From contig NZ_AZER01000016.1 of NCBI RefSeq assembly GCF_001436045.1, positions 186,001-250,000 on the forward strand: 64,000 nt of DNA, in the 5' to 3' direction. Origin of the DNA: Limosilactobacillus frumenti DSM 13145. Lineage in GTDB: Bacteria > Bacillota > Bacilli > Lactobacillales > Lactobacillaceae. Below the pieces are notes generated by a model. That model worked only from the letters and a program-made list of their open reading frames with translations. It had not been told where the DNA came from and did not search any database. Positions within the stretch are counted from its first letter, which is position 1. Each line of letters begins with the position of its first letter. A program made the position numbers and the translations under genes. Shown piece after piece: positions 54,171-64,000 of the stretch.

Positions 54171-55190
54171 TTAATCATTCACATCAATAATTACTTTGAT
54201 TACATTTTTATCATTGTTTGCCCGTTCAAAAGCATCAGTTACTTTTTCAATTGGGTAGTGAACAGAAACAATTTCAGGAAAGTTATTACTCGGGTTCTCA
54301 ACATTATTAATCGCTTCAAGAATATCATCAGCATTATAAATAGCAGAGCCAACTAAGCTCAACTCATTCATTGCCAAGAATTGAGGCTTAAAAGATACTT
54401 CTGAAGCACCCAAAGCAACCACAACAAACTTTGAATCCATCTTGGCCTTATCGATAAAGTCATTCATGTATTGTGGCAAACCAACACAGTCAATAAAAGC
54501 ATCAATGTTTAATCGTGGATCGCCTAACAGTCCAGGTGCAGTACCAAACCGTTTTTCTAGTTCTTTGGCCAAGTCTACTTCGTTGGGGTTTAAGGTATCG
54601 ATATGTAATTCATCTTTTGCAAAGGAAAGCCGATTCTTTGCGACATCAACAATCACAACATTCTTGCATCCCTGCTCACGTAAACCGGATGCTGCACCTA
54701 AGCCAACTGGACCGGCACCGAGAACCACATAATTCTTAGTTGGCTTGGGATCTATCAAGTTTTTACCATGAATTCCTACCGAATAAGGTTCGATTACAGC
54801 AGCTCGATCCCAGCTCAAGTCTTTATCTAATTCAAATACGTTAAAGTTTAACTTGGCATTTTGAATTAAATCGAATTGAGATAGGCCGCCAGCCATTGCT
54901 AACATTCCCGGTTTGGATTTGGCAACTGAGGGGTTAATGAAGACGTGATCACCGACATTAATCTTTTCAACTTTACTACCGACTTCAACAACTTCACCTA
55001 CAAACTCATGACCAATCGCAGCGCCCTTGAAAATTCCGATCTCATCCCCACCAATATTGTAAGCATGAAGATCCGAACCACAAATACCATCACGCATTAC
55101 TTTTACTAGAATATCCTTCTCGGTTATCTCTGGTTTTTCATAATTCTCAACCGAGATATTTCTTACACCGTTGTATATTGCTCGTTTCAT
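54171..55190 (-). CDS. Zinc-dependent dehydrogenase (butanediol/threonine/sorbitol dehydrogenase-like)
   Basis: 339 residues from ATG 55190, nine bases after GGAGG. Catalytic zinc: DGICGSDLHAY near 35 and GHEFVGEVVEVGSKV near 61. The structural-zinc cysteine cluster is missing; residues 87-105 (SVAKSKPGMLAMAG) carry no Cys. NAD site: VLGAGPVGLGAASG near 165 and an Asp in IVDVAKNR near 187. It lies 15 bases after an (R)-ADH-type SDR gene, so both probably act on one diol, acetoin or diacetyl substrate. Confidence 0.87.
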   Translation of the reverse strand: MKRAIYNGVRNISVENYEKPEITEKDILVKVMRDGICGSDLHAYNIGGDEIGIFKGAAIGHEFVGEVVEVGSKVEKINVGDHVFINPSVAKSKPGMLAMAGGLSQFDLIQNAKLNFNVFELDKDLSWDRAAVIEPYSVGIHGKNLIDPKPTKNYVVLGAGPVGLGAASGLREQGCKNVVIVDVAKNRLSFAKDELHIDTLNPNEVDLAKELEKRFGTAPGLLGDPRLNIDAFIDCVGLPQYMNDFIDKAKMDSKFVVVALGASEVSFKPQFLAMNELSLVGSAIYNADDILEAINNVENPSNNFPEIVSVHYPIEKVTDAFERANNDKNVIKVIIDVND

Positions 55191-55205
55191 GATCAATGAC
55201 CTCCA

Positions 55206-55943
55206 TTATTCTGCAGTCACGCCACCATCAATAACGAATTCGGAGCCAGTAACAAACTTTGATTCATCTGAAGCCAAGTATACACAAAGCATCCCAATAT
55301 CCTCTGGTGTACCAATATGACCCATTGGCGTTAAATTGCCATACATAGTCTTCTGGTCTTCAGGAATAATATCGGTATCAATATATCCAGGATGGACAGA
55401 ATTTACCCGCACATTGTACTTATTAGTAGTAGCATCCAGTGCGGCGGATTTAGTTAAGAGACGAACGCCACCTTTAGCAGCATTATAAGGACCGACAGTT
55501 GGTGCACCAATTAAACCTTCAATAGAAGAAATGTTAATAATTGATCCACCACCATTCTTAGCCATTGTCGCCATGCCATGCTTAACCCCTAAGAAAGTTC
55601 CTGTCAGATCAACGCTAATAACCTTGTTCCAATCTTCCAATGTTTCCTTATCAATACTTACCAACTTTGGAGCAATACCAGCATTGTTAACAACAATGTC
55701 CAGTCCACCAAACTTATCAAGCGTTTGAGAAATTACATTTTTCCAGTCATCTTCTTTTGAAACGTCCTGTTTAACGTAAATCACATTCTCACCAAGTTCA
55801 TCAGCTGCCTTCTTCCCTTTGGTTTCTGTTGGGGAAGTAATAACAACTTTAGCGCCTTCGTTTACAAAGCATTTGGCAATTCCTTTACCAATACCCTGTG
55901 TACCACCGGTGACAATTGCAATCTTATTTTTTAACCGATTCAT
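55206..55943 (-). CDS. Short-chain dehydrogenase of the (R)-specific alcohol dehydrogenase / diacetyl reductase type
   Basis: 245 residues. GGTQGIGKG near 13 binds the cofactor; NNAG near 86; the catalytic set is Ser in INISSIEG near 138, Tyr in PYNAAKGG near 154, and Lys in that motif. The C-terminal run VNSVHPGYIDTD, TPMGHIGTPEDI and ESKFVTGSEFVIDGG resembles L. brevis (R)-ADH very closely. That enzyme reduces ketones with NADPH. It leads a two-gene operon with a cre site near its promoter. Confidence 0.9.
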   Translation of the reverse strand: MNRLKNKIAIVTGGTQGIGKGIAKCFVNEGAKVVITSPTETKGKKAADELGENVIYVKQDVSKEDDWKNVISQTLDKFGGLDIVVNNAGIAPKLVSIDKETLEDWNKVISVDLTGTFLGVKHGMATMAKNGGGSIINISSIEGLIGAPTVGPYNAAKGGVRLLTKSAALDATTNKYNVRVNSVHPGYIDTDIIPEDQKTMYGNLTPMGHIGTPEDIGMLCVYLASDESKFVTGSEFVIDGGVTAE

Positions 55944-55969
55944 AATATCCAGGTCCTTTCAAATAGCCA

Positions 55970-55994
55970 AGTAACCGTTTACATGTTTAGTATA
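55970..55994 (-). promoter_or_regulatory. cre site (CcpA box) next to the -10 of the SDR-dehydrogenase operon
   Basis: Minus strand TGTAAACGGTTACT (55970-55983) matches the cre consensus TGWAANCGNTNWCA at all but the last base. A TATACT -10 (55989-55994) lies just upstream, so bound CcpA would block the start site. A 9-base palindrome TTTTCTTTT / AAAAGAAAA with a CGT loop lies at about 56002-56022 and may bind another factor. The rest of 55995-56298 shows no gene. Confidence 0.65.
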
Positions 55995-56298
55995 TCACCT
56001 TTAGTTTTCTTTTCGTAAAAGAAAAGCTCAAACTACCGAACACTTCCCCATTACTGAGTTCCCAAGGCTGGCTAAGACTAGACATACCAAGATTTATTTA
56101 ACCATCAACCCCTAAGGAACGAATCAATAATGAATAGTGTAACAGTATGCTTCGTTAATTCTATCTTAAAAGGGTGTATAAAATTATTAAGCGTCTTGAG
56201 TAACATTAAAACTGATGTATTACGCAAGGAAGTCTTTCCCATACGTATCATTATTTGGTGCTTATCTTTTCTACACTAAATCTTGCTTTCCTAGTTAT

Positions 56299-56352
56299 AA
56301 AAAGCCCTCTAAGTATAAGATGAATTTTCTATTTCATCTGCATACTTAGAGG
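56299..56352 (-). terminator. Intrinsic terminator of the rhamnose operon
   Basis: A long stem CCTCTAAGTAT / ATACTTAGAGG with inner AGATGAA / TTCATCT. On the minus strand it is followed by GGGCTTTTTAT. It lies 120 bases after rfbD. No other gene is seen in 56353-56473. Confidence 0.85.
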
Positions 56353-56473
56353 ACATTATAGACTTAAACCGCCGTTTTCCTACATTTTAATTCCGCCCTC
56401 TACAAATATAGAGTAACTGCAATAAAAATCGTAATCTGCCAATTATATTTCATGATAACGTTACATAAAACAT

Positions 56474-57322
56474 CTAATTGGTAGTAACATCATTCACAAA
56501 TTGATTGAGTGCCTTTTCCCATGTTGGAACCTTAAATCCCGTCTTCTTCACCTTATCCAAACTCATCACAGAGTGCTTAGGACGATAGGCTTTTTGTGGA
56601 TATTCCGCGGAAATTACCGGACTAACTTTAACATCTTTATCCTTTAAAATTGCTTTTGCAAATTCATACCAAGAACAAGCACCATTGTTGGATAATTGAT
56701 AAATTCCATAAGGGACCTGCTTCTGTACTGTATACAACATAAACTCGGCTAAAGTACGGGTCCACGTTGGTCGTCCAATCTGGTCATTAACCACGGTCAA
56801 ATGATCATGAGTCTTGGCTAAACGTAACATCGTGTATACAAAGTTATGACCATATTGACCAAATACCCAGGAAGTTCGAATAATATAGTACTTGTCCATG
56901 ATCTGCTGAACCGCTTGCTCGCCAGCCAGTTTAGCTTTTCCGTATTCATTCATTGGATGAGTCGGATCATCAACTTGGTACTCACCTTGTTTAGTCCCGT
57001 CAAAAACGTAATCAGTACTGATGTACACCAAAGTGGCCCTAGCTTTTTGAGCTGCAATTGCTACATTCTTAGTTCCCTGTTCGTTTACTAACCAATTAAG
57101 CTCTTTACCTTCGTCTTCGGCCTTATCAACTGCCGTATAAGCGGCACAATGAAAAACCACTGCTGGTTGAACTTCCGCAAAGCGTTTTTCTACCATTTGG
57201 GCGTTTGTAATATCAAGTTCTTGTGATCCAAATGCGTCATAATCAAGGCCCTTTTCATCCAGTAAGCGACATAATTCAGTGCCCAATTGACCATGAGCTC
57301 CGGTAATCATAATTTTCGTCAT
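56474..57322 (-). CDS. rfbD: dTDP-4-dehydrorhamnose reductase
   Basis: 282 residues. Rossmann start MITGAHGQLGTEL near 5-17; catalytic YISTDYVFDG near 101 and YGKAKLAGE near 128. It makes dTDP-L-rhamnose, the last step. It is the last gene of the rfbA-rfbC-rfbB-rfbD operon, separated from rfbB by a 63-base spacer that contains a hairpin. Confidence 0.95.
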   Translation of the reverse strand: MTKIMITGAHGQLGTELCRLLDEKGLDYDAFGSQELDITNAQMVEKRFAEVQPAVVFHCAAYTAVDKAEDEGKELNWLVNEQGTKNVAIAAQKARATLVYISTDYVFDGTKQGEYQVDDPTHPMNEYGKAKLAGEQAVQQIMDKYYIIRTSWVFGQYGHNFVYTMLRLAKTHDHLTVVNDQIGRPTWTRTLAEFMLYTVQKQVPYGIYQLSNNGACSWYEFAKAILKDKDVKVSPVISAEYPQKAYRPKHSVMSLDKVKKTGFKVPTWEKALNQFVNDVTTN

Positions 57323-57335
57323 GTGTTTCTCCTTA

Positions 57336-57376
57336 AAACAAGAGCCGCAAGTAACCTTAAGGATAACTTACGACTC
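57336..57376 (-). terminator. Intra-operon hairpin between rfbB and rfbD
   Basis: Minus strand GAGTCGTAAGT / ACTTGCGGCTC, ending in TTGTTTTAA. It looks like a weak intrinsic terminator and may lower rfbD transcription or stabilise the upstream mRNA. Confidence 0.55.
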
Positions 57377-57385
57377 TCTTAATCT

Positions 57386-59025
<1,640 letters not shown>

Positions 59026-59039
59026 CAACTATCCATCTC

Positions 59040-59909
59040 CTAATCCTGTTCAGCTAACCGTAAGAGGTATTGACCATAGTCATTTTTCTTCAATGGCTGA
59101 GCTAACTTGACTAATTGATCACAATCAATATACCCCATCCGATAAGCAATTTCTTCCAGACAAGCCACCTTTAAGTTTTGGCGCCGTTCAATCGTAGCAA
59201 TAAAGTTGGCCGCTTCGAGCATCGAATCGTGGGTTCCGGTATCTAACCAGGCATAGCCCCGACCCATTAACTTGACATCCAGCTTCCCTTCACGTAAGTA
59301 TTCCTTATTTACATCCGTAATCTCTAATTCACCACGGGCTGAAGGTTTAATATTCTTAGCAATATCAATGACATTGTTGTCATAGAAGTATAAGCCAGTT
59401 ACCGCATAATTACTCTTCGGATGTGCTGGCTTTTCTTCAATGGACAATGCATGCATTTGGTCATCAAAGTCAACGACTCCAAAGCGTTCTGGATCATTAA
59501 CATGATAACCAAAGACCGTTGCTCCATCAGTCTTCTTGGCCGCCGATTGAACAAGCTCAGACAAACCAGCTCCATAATAAATGTTATCCCCTAAGATCAG
59601 ACAAACACTATCGTCACCAATAAAGTCTTCACCTAGGATAAAGGCTTCGGCTAAACCATTGGGATGTTCCTGTACTTTATATGAGAAATGCAATCCCAGA
59701 TCAGAGCCATCCCCCAACAAGCCCTGAAATAATTGCATATATTCAGGTCTAGCAATCACCAAAATATCCCGAATACCAGCCAACATTAACGTTGACAATG
59801 GGTAATATACCATTGGTTTATCATAAACTGGAATCAGCTGTTTTGAAATGCCACGTGTAATAGGGTACAAACGTGTACCGGATCCTCCGGCAAGAATAAT
59901 TCCTTTCAT
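59040..59909 (-). CDS. rfbA: Glucose-1-phosphate thymidylyltransferase
   Basis: 289 residues. Start [20 protein letters not shown] carries the nucleotidyltransferase signature GGx[21 protein letters not shown] follows and LGDNIYYG near 108. It forms dTDP-glucose from dTTP and glucose 1-phosphate. It is the first gene of the rhamnose operon, behind GGGAGG. The rhamnose would enter wall polysaccharides or EPS. Confidence 0.96.
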   Translation of the reverse strand: MKGIILAGGSGTRLYPITRGISKQLIPVYDKPMVYYPLSTLMLAGIRDILVIARPEYMQLFQGLLGDGSDLGLHFSYKVQEHPNGLAEAFILGEDFIGDDSVCLILGDNIYYGAGLSELVQSAAKKTDGATVFGYHVNDPERFGVVDFDDQMHALSIEEKPAHPKSNYAVTGLYFYDNNVIDIAKNIKPSARGELEITDVNKEYLREGKLDVKLMGRGYAWLDTGTHDSMLEAANFIATIERRQNLKVACLEEIAYRMGYIDCDQLVKLAQPLKKNDYGQYLLRLAEQD

Positions 59910-60424
59910 AGTGACCTCCCAAGTTTTATCGTATTTATAGAAACATACCTGCGTTATACAAAGCCAAACTTCCTTAAATAATTTAATTAAAACTCCTGCT
60001 TTTTCGTTAATATTAAAAGGTACAGCAAGTTTATTACAAAGTTACTCAAGCCTTACACCATCAGTTAACCTCGCCTCCGAATTTCCATTTTTACTTTGTT
60101 GACATATAAAAAGCTACCTCGTCAAATTTAATAATGAAGTAGTTACAATCATTTTCAATAATAATTACATTAAATTACTCATATTTATTGCGATTTTTTC
60201 TACTGAAATAGTATTTATACATATTATTATAATTATAGTCACTACAATAGGTTAATCTGTATCTGTCGCCAAACTAGTGATTAATTAAACTACAAAATCC
60301 ATTTTAACAAAATTACAAGAAATCATTAATTACATTTCTCGTTTTCCATTTTAAACCACGTATTTACAATCTAAGTGCCATATCTTCAATTAAACAAAAA
60401 GGCCATGAAGTCCAAAACTTAAAA
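59910..60424. other. AT-rich intergenic region with no gene recognised
   Basis: 515 bases clearly richer in A+T than the flanking rfbA. It presumably holds the rfb promoter near 59935-59965 (a weak TATAAA with a TTTGTA 17 bases upstream on the minus strand). No ORF with a ribosome site, no RNA fold and no repeat family was recognised. It borders the IS cluster and may be decayed sequence. Confidence 0.5.
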
Positions 60425-60456
60425 TTGAAGTGCACCCTATAAGTTGGACACTTTAA

Positions 60457-61278
60457 TTAGGCCACTTTTTCTAAGGCAAGATTTCGATATTCAATCGGAG
60501 TCTTGCCTTTTAATTTATGCTTAATTCTGTCCTGATTGTAGTAGCTTATCCACTCCTTCATTGCTGTAATTAACTCTCACTTAGTTTTATAGTGTTGCTC
60601 ATAATATAGTTCAACTTTCATGGTATGAAAGAAACTCTCCATTGGTGCGTTATCTAAACAGGTTGCTCGACGAGACATGCTTTGAAAAATGTGATGTTTC
60701 TTCAACGTGTGACACCATTTATCCGTTTGGTACTGCACTCCTTGATCGCTATGAACAGTCATGCGGTAGTTAAGTGCCGGGCGCTGCTTAATTAACTCCG
60801 TTAATGGTTTCATCACAAAGTCAGTGGTAGGGTGATCACTGATATTAAAGCTAACGATCTCATCGGTACAAAGATCCTTAATTGGTGACAGGTAAATTCG
60901 TTCAGCTTGGCCCATATTGCCGTACCGAAACTCACTCACATCCGTTACCATCTTTTGGTATGGCCGATCAGTCTTAAAGCGTCGATGTAAACGATTCTTA
61001 GCCTTCTTACCTTGGGGCCCAATTGATGAATCATATTTCCGTGTTTGTCGGTTGTACATTCGTGATAATAGCCCATGTTCACGCATTAACCGATTAACTC
61101 GCTTATGATTAACTTTAATTCCACGGCGGTGCGCTTGATAATAGAACGTACTTAGCTTGATGGTGGTATATGGTAATATCTCCGTTAAGCTAAATCCAAA
61201 TTCATGCCTTAGTTCTTGGATAATTTGATATTCTTCTTTGACTGTGCGCGAGACTGAACTAAGGCCTCGAGTTTTTTT
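60457..61278 (-). pseudogene. IS3 OrfB transposase (DDE), nonsense-mutated
   Basis: The OrfB frame enters by a -1 shift at the run of seven A (61272-61278, minus strand), just like related IS3 elements. The DDE residues are visible: TDVSEF, HSDQGVQY and PMESFFH. An in-frame TGA at 60577-60579 interrupts the sequence KTK-stop-ELITAMKEW, after which the frame stays open for another 39 codons to the natural stop at 60457. TCA to TGA is the likely change. The last part (WISYYNQDRIKHKLKGKTP) is conserved in the family, so this copy is probably inactive. Confidence 0.85.
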
Positions 61279-61733
61279 AAGTATTCATTCTCGACTTTCA
61301 GAGCTCGATTTTCCGCTTTTAAGCGTTCTAACTCAGATAGTTTTTTACTAGCTTGGCGATTGTGATTGGTTGTCATATGCTTTGCCCGTCCTCTTCTGGT
61401 AAACAAGGCCTGGGTACCACCTTGATCGAACTTCTTTTGCCAGTTAGCTATGGTTCCAGCATTACTAATGTCAAAATGAAGCGCTGTTTGTGAGTACGAA
61501 GCCTTGTATTGTTTTTTCCAGTTTAAGACACGGAGCTTAAATTTGCCATCATAATCATACTTAGGTTGACGAATTTCTAAACCTTTAATTCCGTATTTTT
61601 GATAGCGAGCTACCCACATCAAAACGTAGTTTCTCTGCTTAATACCCAATCGCTGCGCAACTGTGGTTGAACCTATACCAGCTAAATACAGCTGGACAGC
61701 TTTCAGCCTAGTATCAAAATTAAATTTAGCCAT
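61209..61733 (-). CDS. IS3 OrfA (helix-turn-helix protein)
   Basis: 174 residues. Two helix-turn-helix parts (RLKAVQLYLAGIGSTTVAQRLG and YSQTALHFDISNAGTIANW) and a C-terminal leucine-zipper coiled coil (LSELERLKAENRALKVENEYLKKL, in heptads). It ends beyond the slippery A7 run; ribosomes that slip back by one base there would make the OrfAB transposase. Confidence 0.88.
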   Translation of the reverse strand: MAKFNFDTRLKAVQLYLAGIGSTTVAQRLGIKQRNYVLMWVARYQKYGIKGLEIRQPKYDYDGKFKLRVLNWKKQYKASYSQTALHFDISNAGTIANWQKKFDQGGTQALFTRRGRAKHMTTNHNRQASKKLSELERLKAENRALKVENEYLKKLEALVQSRAQSKKNIKLSKN

Positions 61734-61829
61734 AGTAAAACCCCCATAGTTGGATTATTTGTCCAACTATGGGGATGCACTTCAAGGTTTCATATTATCT
61801 CAAGCACTTTTCTTCTAATTATTTATGGC

Positions 61830-62850
61830 AGATTGCAAGAAATAAATTGAACAATTTTATTGACGCAGATTAAGCAAAAAGATCTCGATAGGTGAATGCC
61901 AATGAAGACATTTAAGTGGCCGAGAATTCAAGTACCAGTTAATCTGAATTAGTTCGTCATCACTTAGCTCTTCAATTGGCCTTCCCTTAGGAATAAAGCG
62001 ACGTAGAACTCGATTACGGTTTTCATTGCTGCCACGTTCGTGTGGCGAATAAGCGTGAACAAAGTATACCTGGGTACTGATTAATGCTTCAATCGCGCGA
62101 AAGTCCGCAAATTCTTTCCCGTGATCAACGGTCAATGTTTTGAGCTTTCCCATTAAGCTGACGAGCTACCTCAACAATTGCCTCTGTCATCGACTGACTG
62201 TCCCGACCATTAAGGCGTTTAATGATGGTAAGACGACTCTTCCGTTCTACAAAGTGGTTGCGACTGCCTGGCCCTTACGTTTGCCAGAGAGGACTGTATC
62301 AGCCTCAAAATGGCCAAACTCCTGACGAGTGTCAACACTAGCTAAAAGTACCGCGCTTTTCTTGGACTCGATGCCTCCGGATACCATGATCTGGTAAGTC
62401 TTTGAGCTGAAGATCAAGCCAGCCTTGGTCGATCCAATTGTAGATTGACTTATAGGCAATGCCGACCACATGGGCAACCTGCTCAGCTGACCATTTCTGG
62501 ACTTTGATTTTCTCTTCAATCAGTCGTTTGAGATTACTGGTTAGGGCAGGTTTACGTCCCCGTTAGGCAACTTTCTTTTCAAAGTTATCTTGGGCTAATT
62601 GCGCCTGATAAGCACCGTTTAGACGATGAAGCTCATTGAAGATAGTAGTTTTACTAAAGCCTAAGTAGTCAGCGATATATTGTAAGGAACGTTTCTCGTT
62701 ATGAAGAGTTTCAATGACAACGCGGTCTGAAAATGATAAGATGGTGTTGCCCATAAAGGTCCTTCTTTCTATGGAGTGTTGTGGTAACACTATTAAAGAC
62801 CTTTATGGGTTTTTCTGTCCACTTAATGTTCAACTTAAATTTTACAATCT
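61830..62850 (-). mobile_element. IS30-family insertion sequence, degenerate, about 1.0 kb
   Basis: The left end AGATTGCAAGAAATAAATTG and the right end, read inward, AGATTGTAAAATTTAAGTTG are imperfect inverted repeats. Between them lie fragments of one IS30 transposase. The right end has inserted into a membrane-protein gene, whose last codons are formed by the repeat. Confidence 0.8.
61857..62754 (-). pseudogene. IS30 transposase, broken by one nonsense codon and at least three frameshifts
   Basis: The frame starts at ATG 62754 (SFSDRVVIETLHNEKRSLQYIA, the IS30 HTH). A TAA at 62563-62565 interrupts KKVA-stop-RGRKP. A frame change near 62345 leads to RQEFGHFEADTVLSGKRKGQAVAT, another near 62250 to FVERKSRLTIIKRLNGRDSQ, and a third near 62150 to KLKTLTVDHGKEF and the final HAYSPHERGSNENRNRVLRRF with the last catalytic Glu. 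The element is clearly old. Confidence 0.88.
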
Positions 62851-63289
62851 ACCTTATCAAAAAAATATTTACGAGCAGTTGTAATAGCCAAATTAATTTT
62901 GTAATTTCGAAATTGACAGTAGATTTCATAAACACTCATAGCAAGAATACTTATTATAAAAGAATATACTATGACTTTAACTAGAAATTTAAAATCATTA
63001 GCTGTAGGTATGCCCAGGTCATTTACCATATTAGTAGCTTGATTAACCGTCCCCTTATCCGCAATTTGTGAAAGCAAAGTGGTATATAAGCCGAACTTCA
63101 TTGAAAAGTATATCGCTAAGACAGAAACGGCTAAAGCAAGCAAACTAGTAAAAGTCCCTAAAATCGTAAATGGAACTTTCCAATCTACTTTGGATTCCTT
63201 TTTTGAATCAATAAAAATTTGTACTTTTTAGTACTCCATTGCTCTTTGCACATATTAGAATACAAGTCTTTATCAATTTTTTCGAACAT
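62835..63289 (-). pseudogene. Interrupted membrane-protein gene of unknown family
   Basis: A start at ATG 63289 (after AAAGGGAAATT) opens MFEKIDKDLYSNMCKEQW and ends at a stop near 63186. The frame shifted by one base continues from about 63230 through WKVPFTILGTFTSLLALAVSVLAIYFS, a second hydrophobic stretch and IISILAMSVYEIY. A frameshift at the A6 run near 63200 explains this. The 3' end is cut by the IS30 repeat. Two membrane helices are visible; the family is not recognised. Confidence 0.6.
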
Positions 63290-63297
63290 AATTTCCC

Positions 63298-64000
63298 TTT
63301 ACGAAGAAACTTACGCCAAGCTCGATGTTGATAATGCCATCCTTGATCAGTGTGAAGAGTTAATTAATAACCGGTAGATGGTAACTGCTTAAGCAGTTGC
63401 TGAAGTGGCTTTAAAGCAAATTGAAGATTAGGATGCTGGCCAATTGACCAGGTGAGAATTTGACTAGTTGCTAAATCTTTGATGATCTCTAAATAAACTT
63501 TTTTCCCGTTATGAGCTTTCAATTCGGTAATATCACAAACCATCTTCTGATATTTACGATTACTCATGAAGCGTCGATTGAGTTTATTCTTGGCTTTCTT
63601 ACCATTAGGACCCTTAGACGAGTCATATTTTCGTGTCCGACGATTATATTTGGTACACTTTAAACCCCATTTCGTACATCAAGCGCTGGACGCGCTTGTG
63701 ATTAGGGGCTTCCTTACCAATTAAACGATAGTATTCTCGGATTTGAGCACTTAAACGACGTACACCGTATTCTGCTTGGTAATAGTTAAAGAGCCCTCTA
63801 ATAACTGTTTTAAGTTCTTCTTCATCCTCATCCGGGTGTTCAAACCGATTTTGCCAGTACTGATAAGTTGACATGGCAATAGGAAGCGCATCAATTAAAT
63901 CCTTTAATAGATATTTAGCCTTGAGTTCATAAATTACTTGTGCGAGTTCTTTTTTGGATGCTTCCTCAAGGCTATCAATTTTTTTGAGGCGTCGAGTTGT
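63298..64000 (-). pseudogene. Second IS3-family OrfB remnant, running off the right edge
   Basis: Fragments of a different IS3 transposase. From the right edge the frame reads AKYLLKDLIDALPIAMSTYQYW and goes on to YEMGFK near 63650, where a one-base change shifts it. It continues RRTRKYDSSKGPNGKKAKN and KMVCDITELKAHNGKKVYLE to GY-stop near 63362, and reads on past that stop as LTLHTDQGWHYQHRAWRKF before homology ends near 63298. So there is one frameshift and one nonsense codon, and the 3' part is missing. The 5' part lies beyond the window. Confidence 0.85.

Larger units (their letters stand above)
60425..61785 (-). mobile_element. IS3-family insertion sequence (IS150-like group), about 1.36 kb
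   Basis: The ends are imperfect inverted repeats. Left is TTGAAGTGCACCCTATAAG and then TTGGACA; the right end read inward is TTGAAGTGCATCCCCATAG and then TTGGACA. It encodes an OrfA with helix-turn-helix domains and an OrfB with a DDE core on the minus strand, in overlapping frames. No clear target duplication was seen at the ends. Confidence 0.88.

Noticed and set aside
63181-63289. Programmed -1 frameshift at the A6-G run in the interrupted membrane gene
   Set aside because: The zero frame reads CAA AAA AGG, so A-AAA-AAG is not in the correct phase; with the 3' end also lost, simple decay is more likely.

Overview
The window is a 64 kb stretch of chromosome from a low-to-mid-GC Gram-positive bacterium. 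It is most likely a heterofermentative lactobacillus close to Limosilactobacillus. The evidence is strong GGAGG-type ribosome sites, frequent TTG starts, an LPQTS sortase-anchored surface protein, the acetyl-DAP lysine pathway, EbsA, AzlCD, PepN, an L. brevis-type (R)-alcohol dehydrogenase, and Lactobacillus-type IS3 and IS30 elements. Species cannot be fixed from the sequence alone. No tRNA, rRNA or CRISPR was seen.

Layout. 1-11.5 kb: a PLD-nuclease/AAA-ATPase fusion running off the left edge, a secreted PepSY protein, a secreted DRGH nuclease, an amino acid permease behind what looks like a complete Thr/Ser leader-peptide attenuator, a surface protein with a 12-13 residue QT repeat, an Abi_2 protein behind a structured RNA resembling the abiF motif, and a solitary DXS-like enzyme. 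11.6-31.2 kb: mostly housekeeping and transport genes (DUF2075 ATPase, VTT membrane protein, UvrA paralogue, two CrcB subunits, YdcF, UbiB-like kinase with a CopY-like repressor, MFS pump, AzlCD, GNATs, GT8, HD hydrolase, DegV, RqcH, YafQ-DinJ toxin-antitoxin).

31.4-37.2 kb: lspA and rluD precede a carA-carB pair, an order like the classical pyr locus. Both CPSase subunits are open but have lost key catalytic residues, and the large subunit is about 240 residues short. 37.3-51.5 kb: pepN, then a complete lysine operon (lysA-dapH-dapL-dapA-dapB-patA-asd) under a lysine riboswitch. An NCS2 purine permease and lysC-dapF lie on the other strand, so aspartate-to-lysine synthesis is complete here.

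51.5-64 kb: alcohol dehydrogenases (one pair under a cre site), a secreted amidase, a small Rpn-type ORF, and the dTDP-rhamnose operon rfbACBD. The right end is an insertion-sequence graveyard: an IS3 element with a nonsense mutation in orfB, an IS30 element with several frameshifts, an interrupted membrane-protein gene, and a second degenerate IS3 gene running off the right edge.

The strongest leads are the Thr/Ser attenuator (about 5.57-5.80 kb), the CarA/CarB pseudoenzyme pair (31.4-34.9 kb), the RNA-Abi unit (8.3-9.4 kb) and the QT-repeat surface protein (5.8-8.2 kb).
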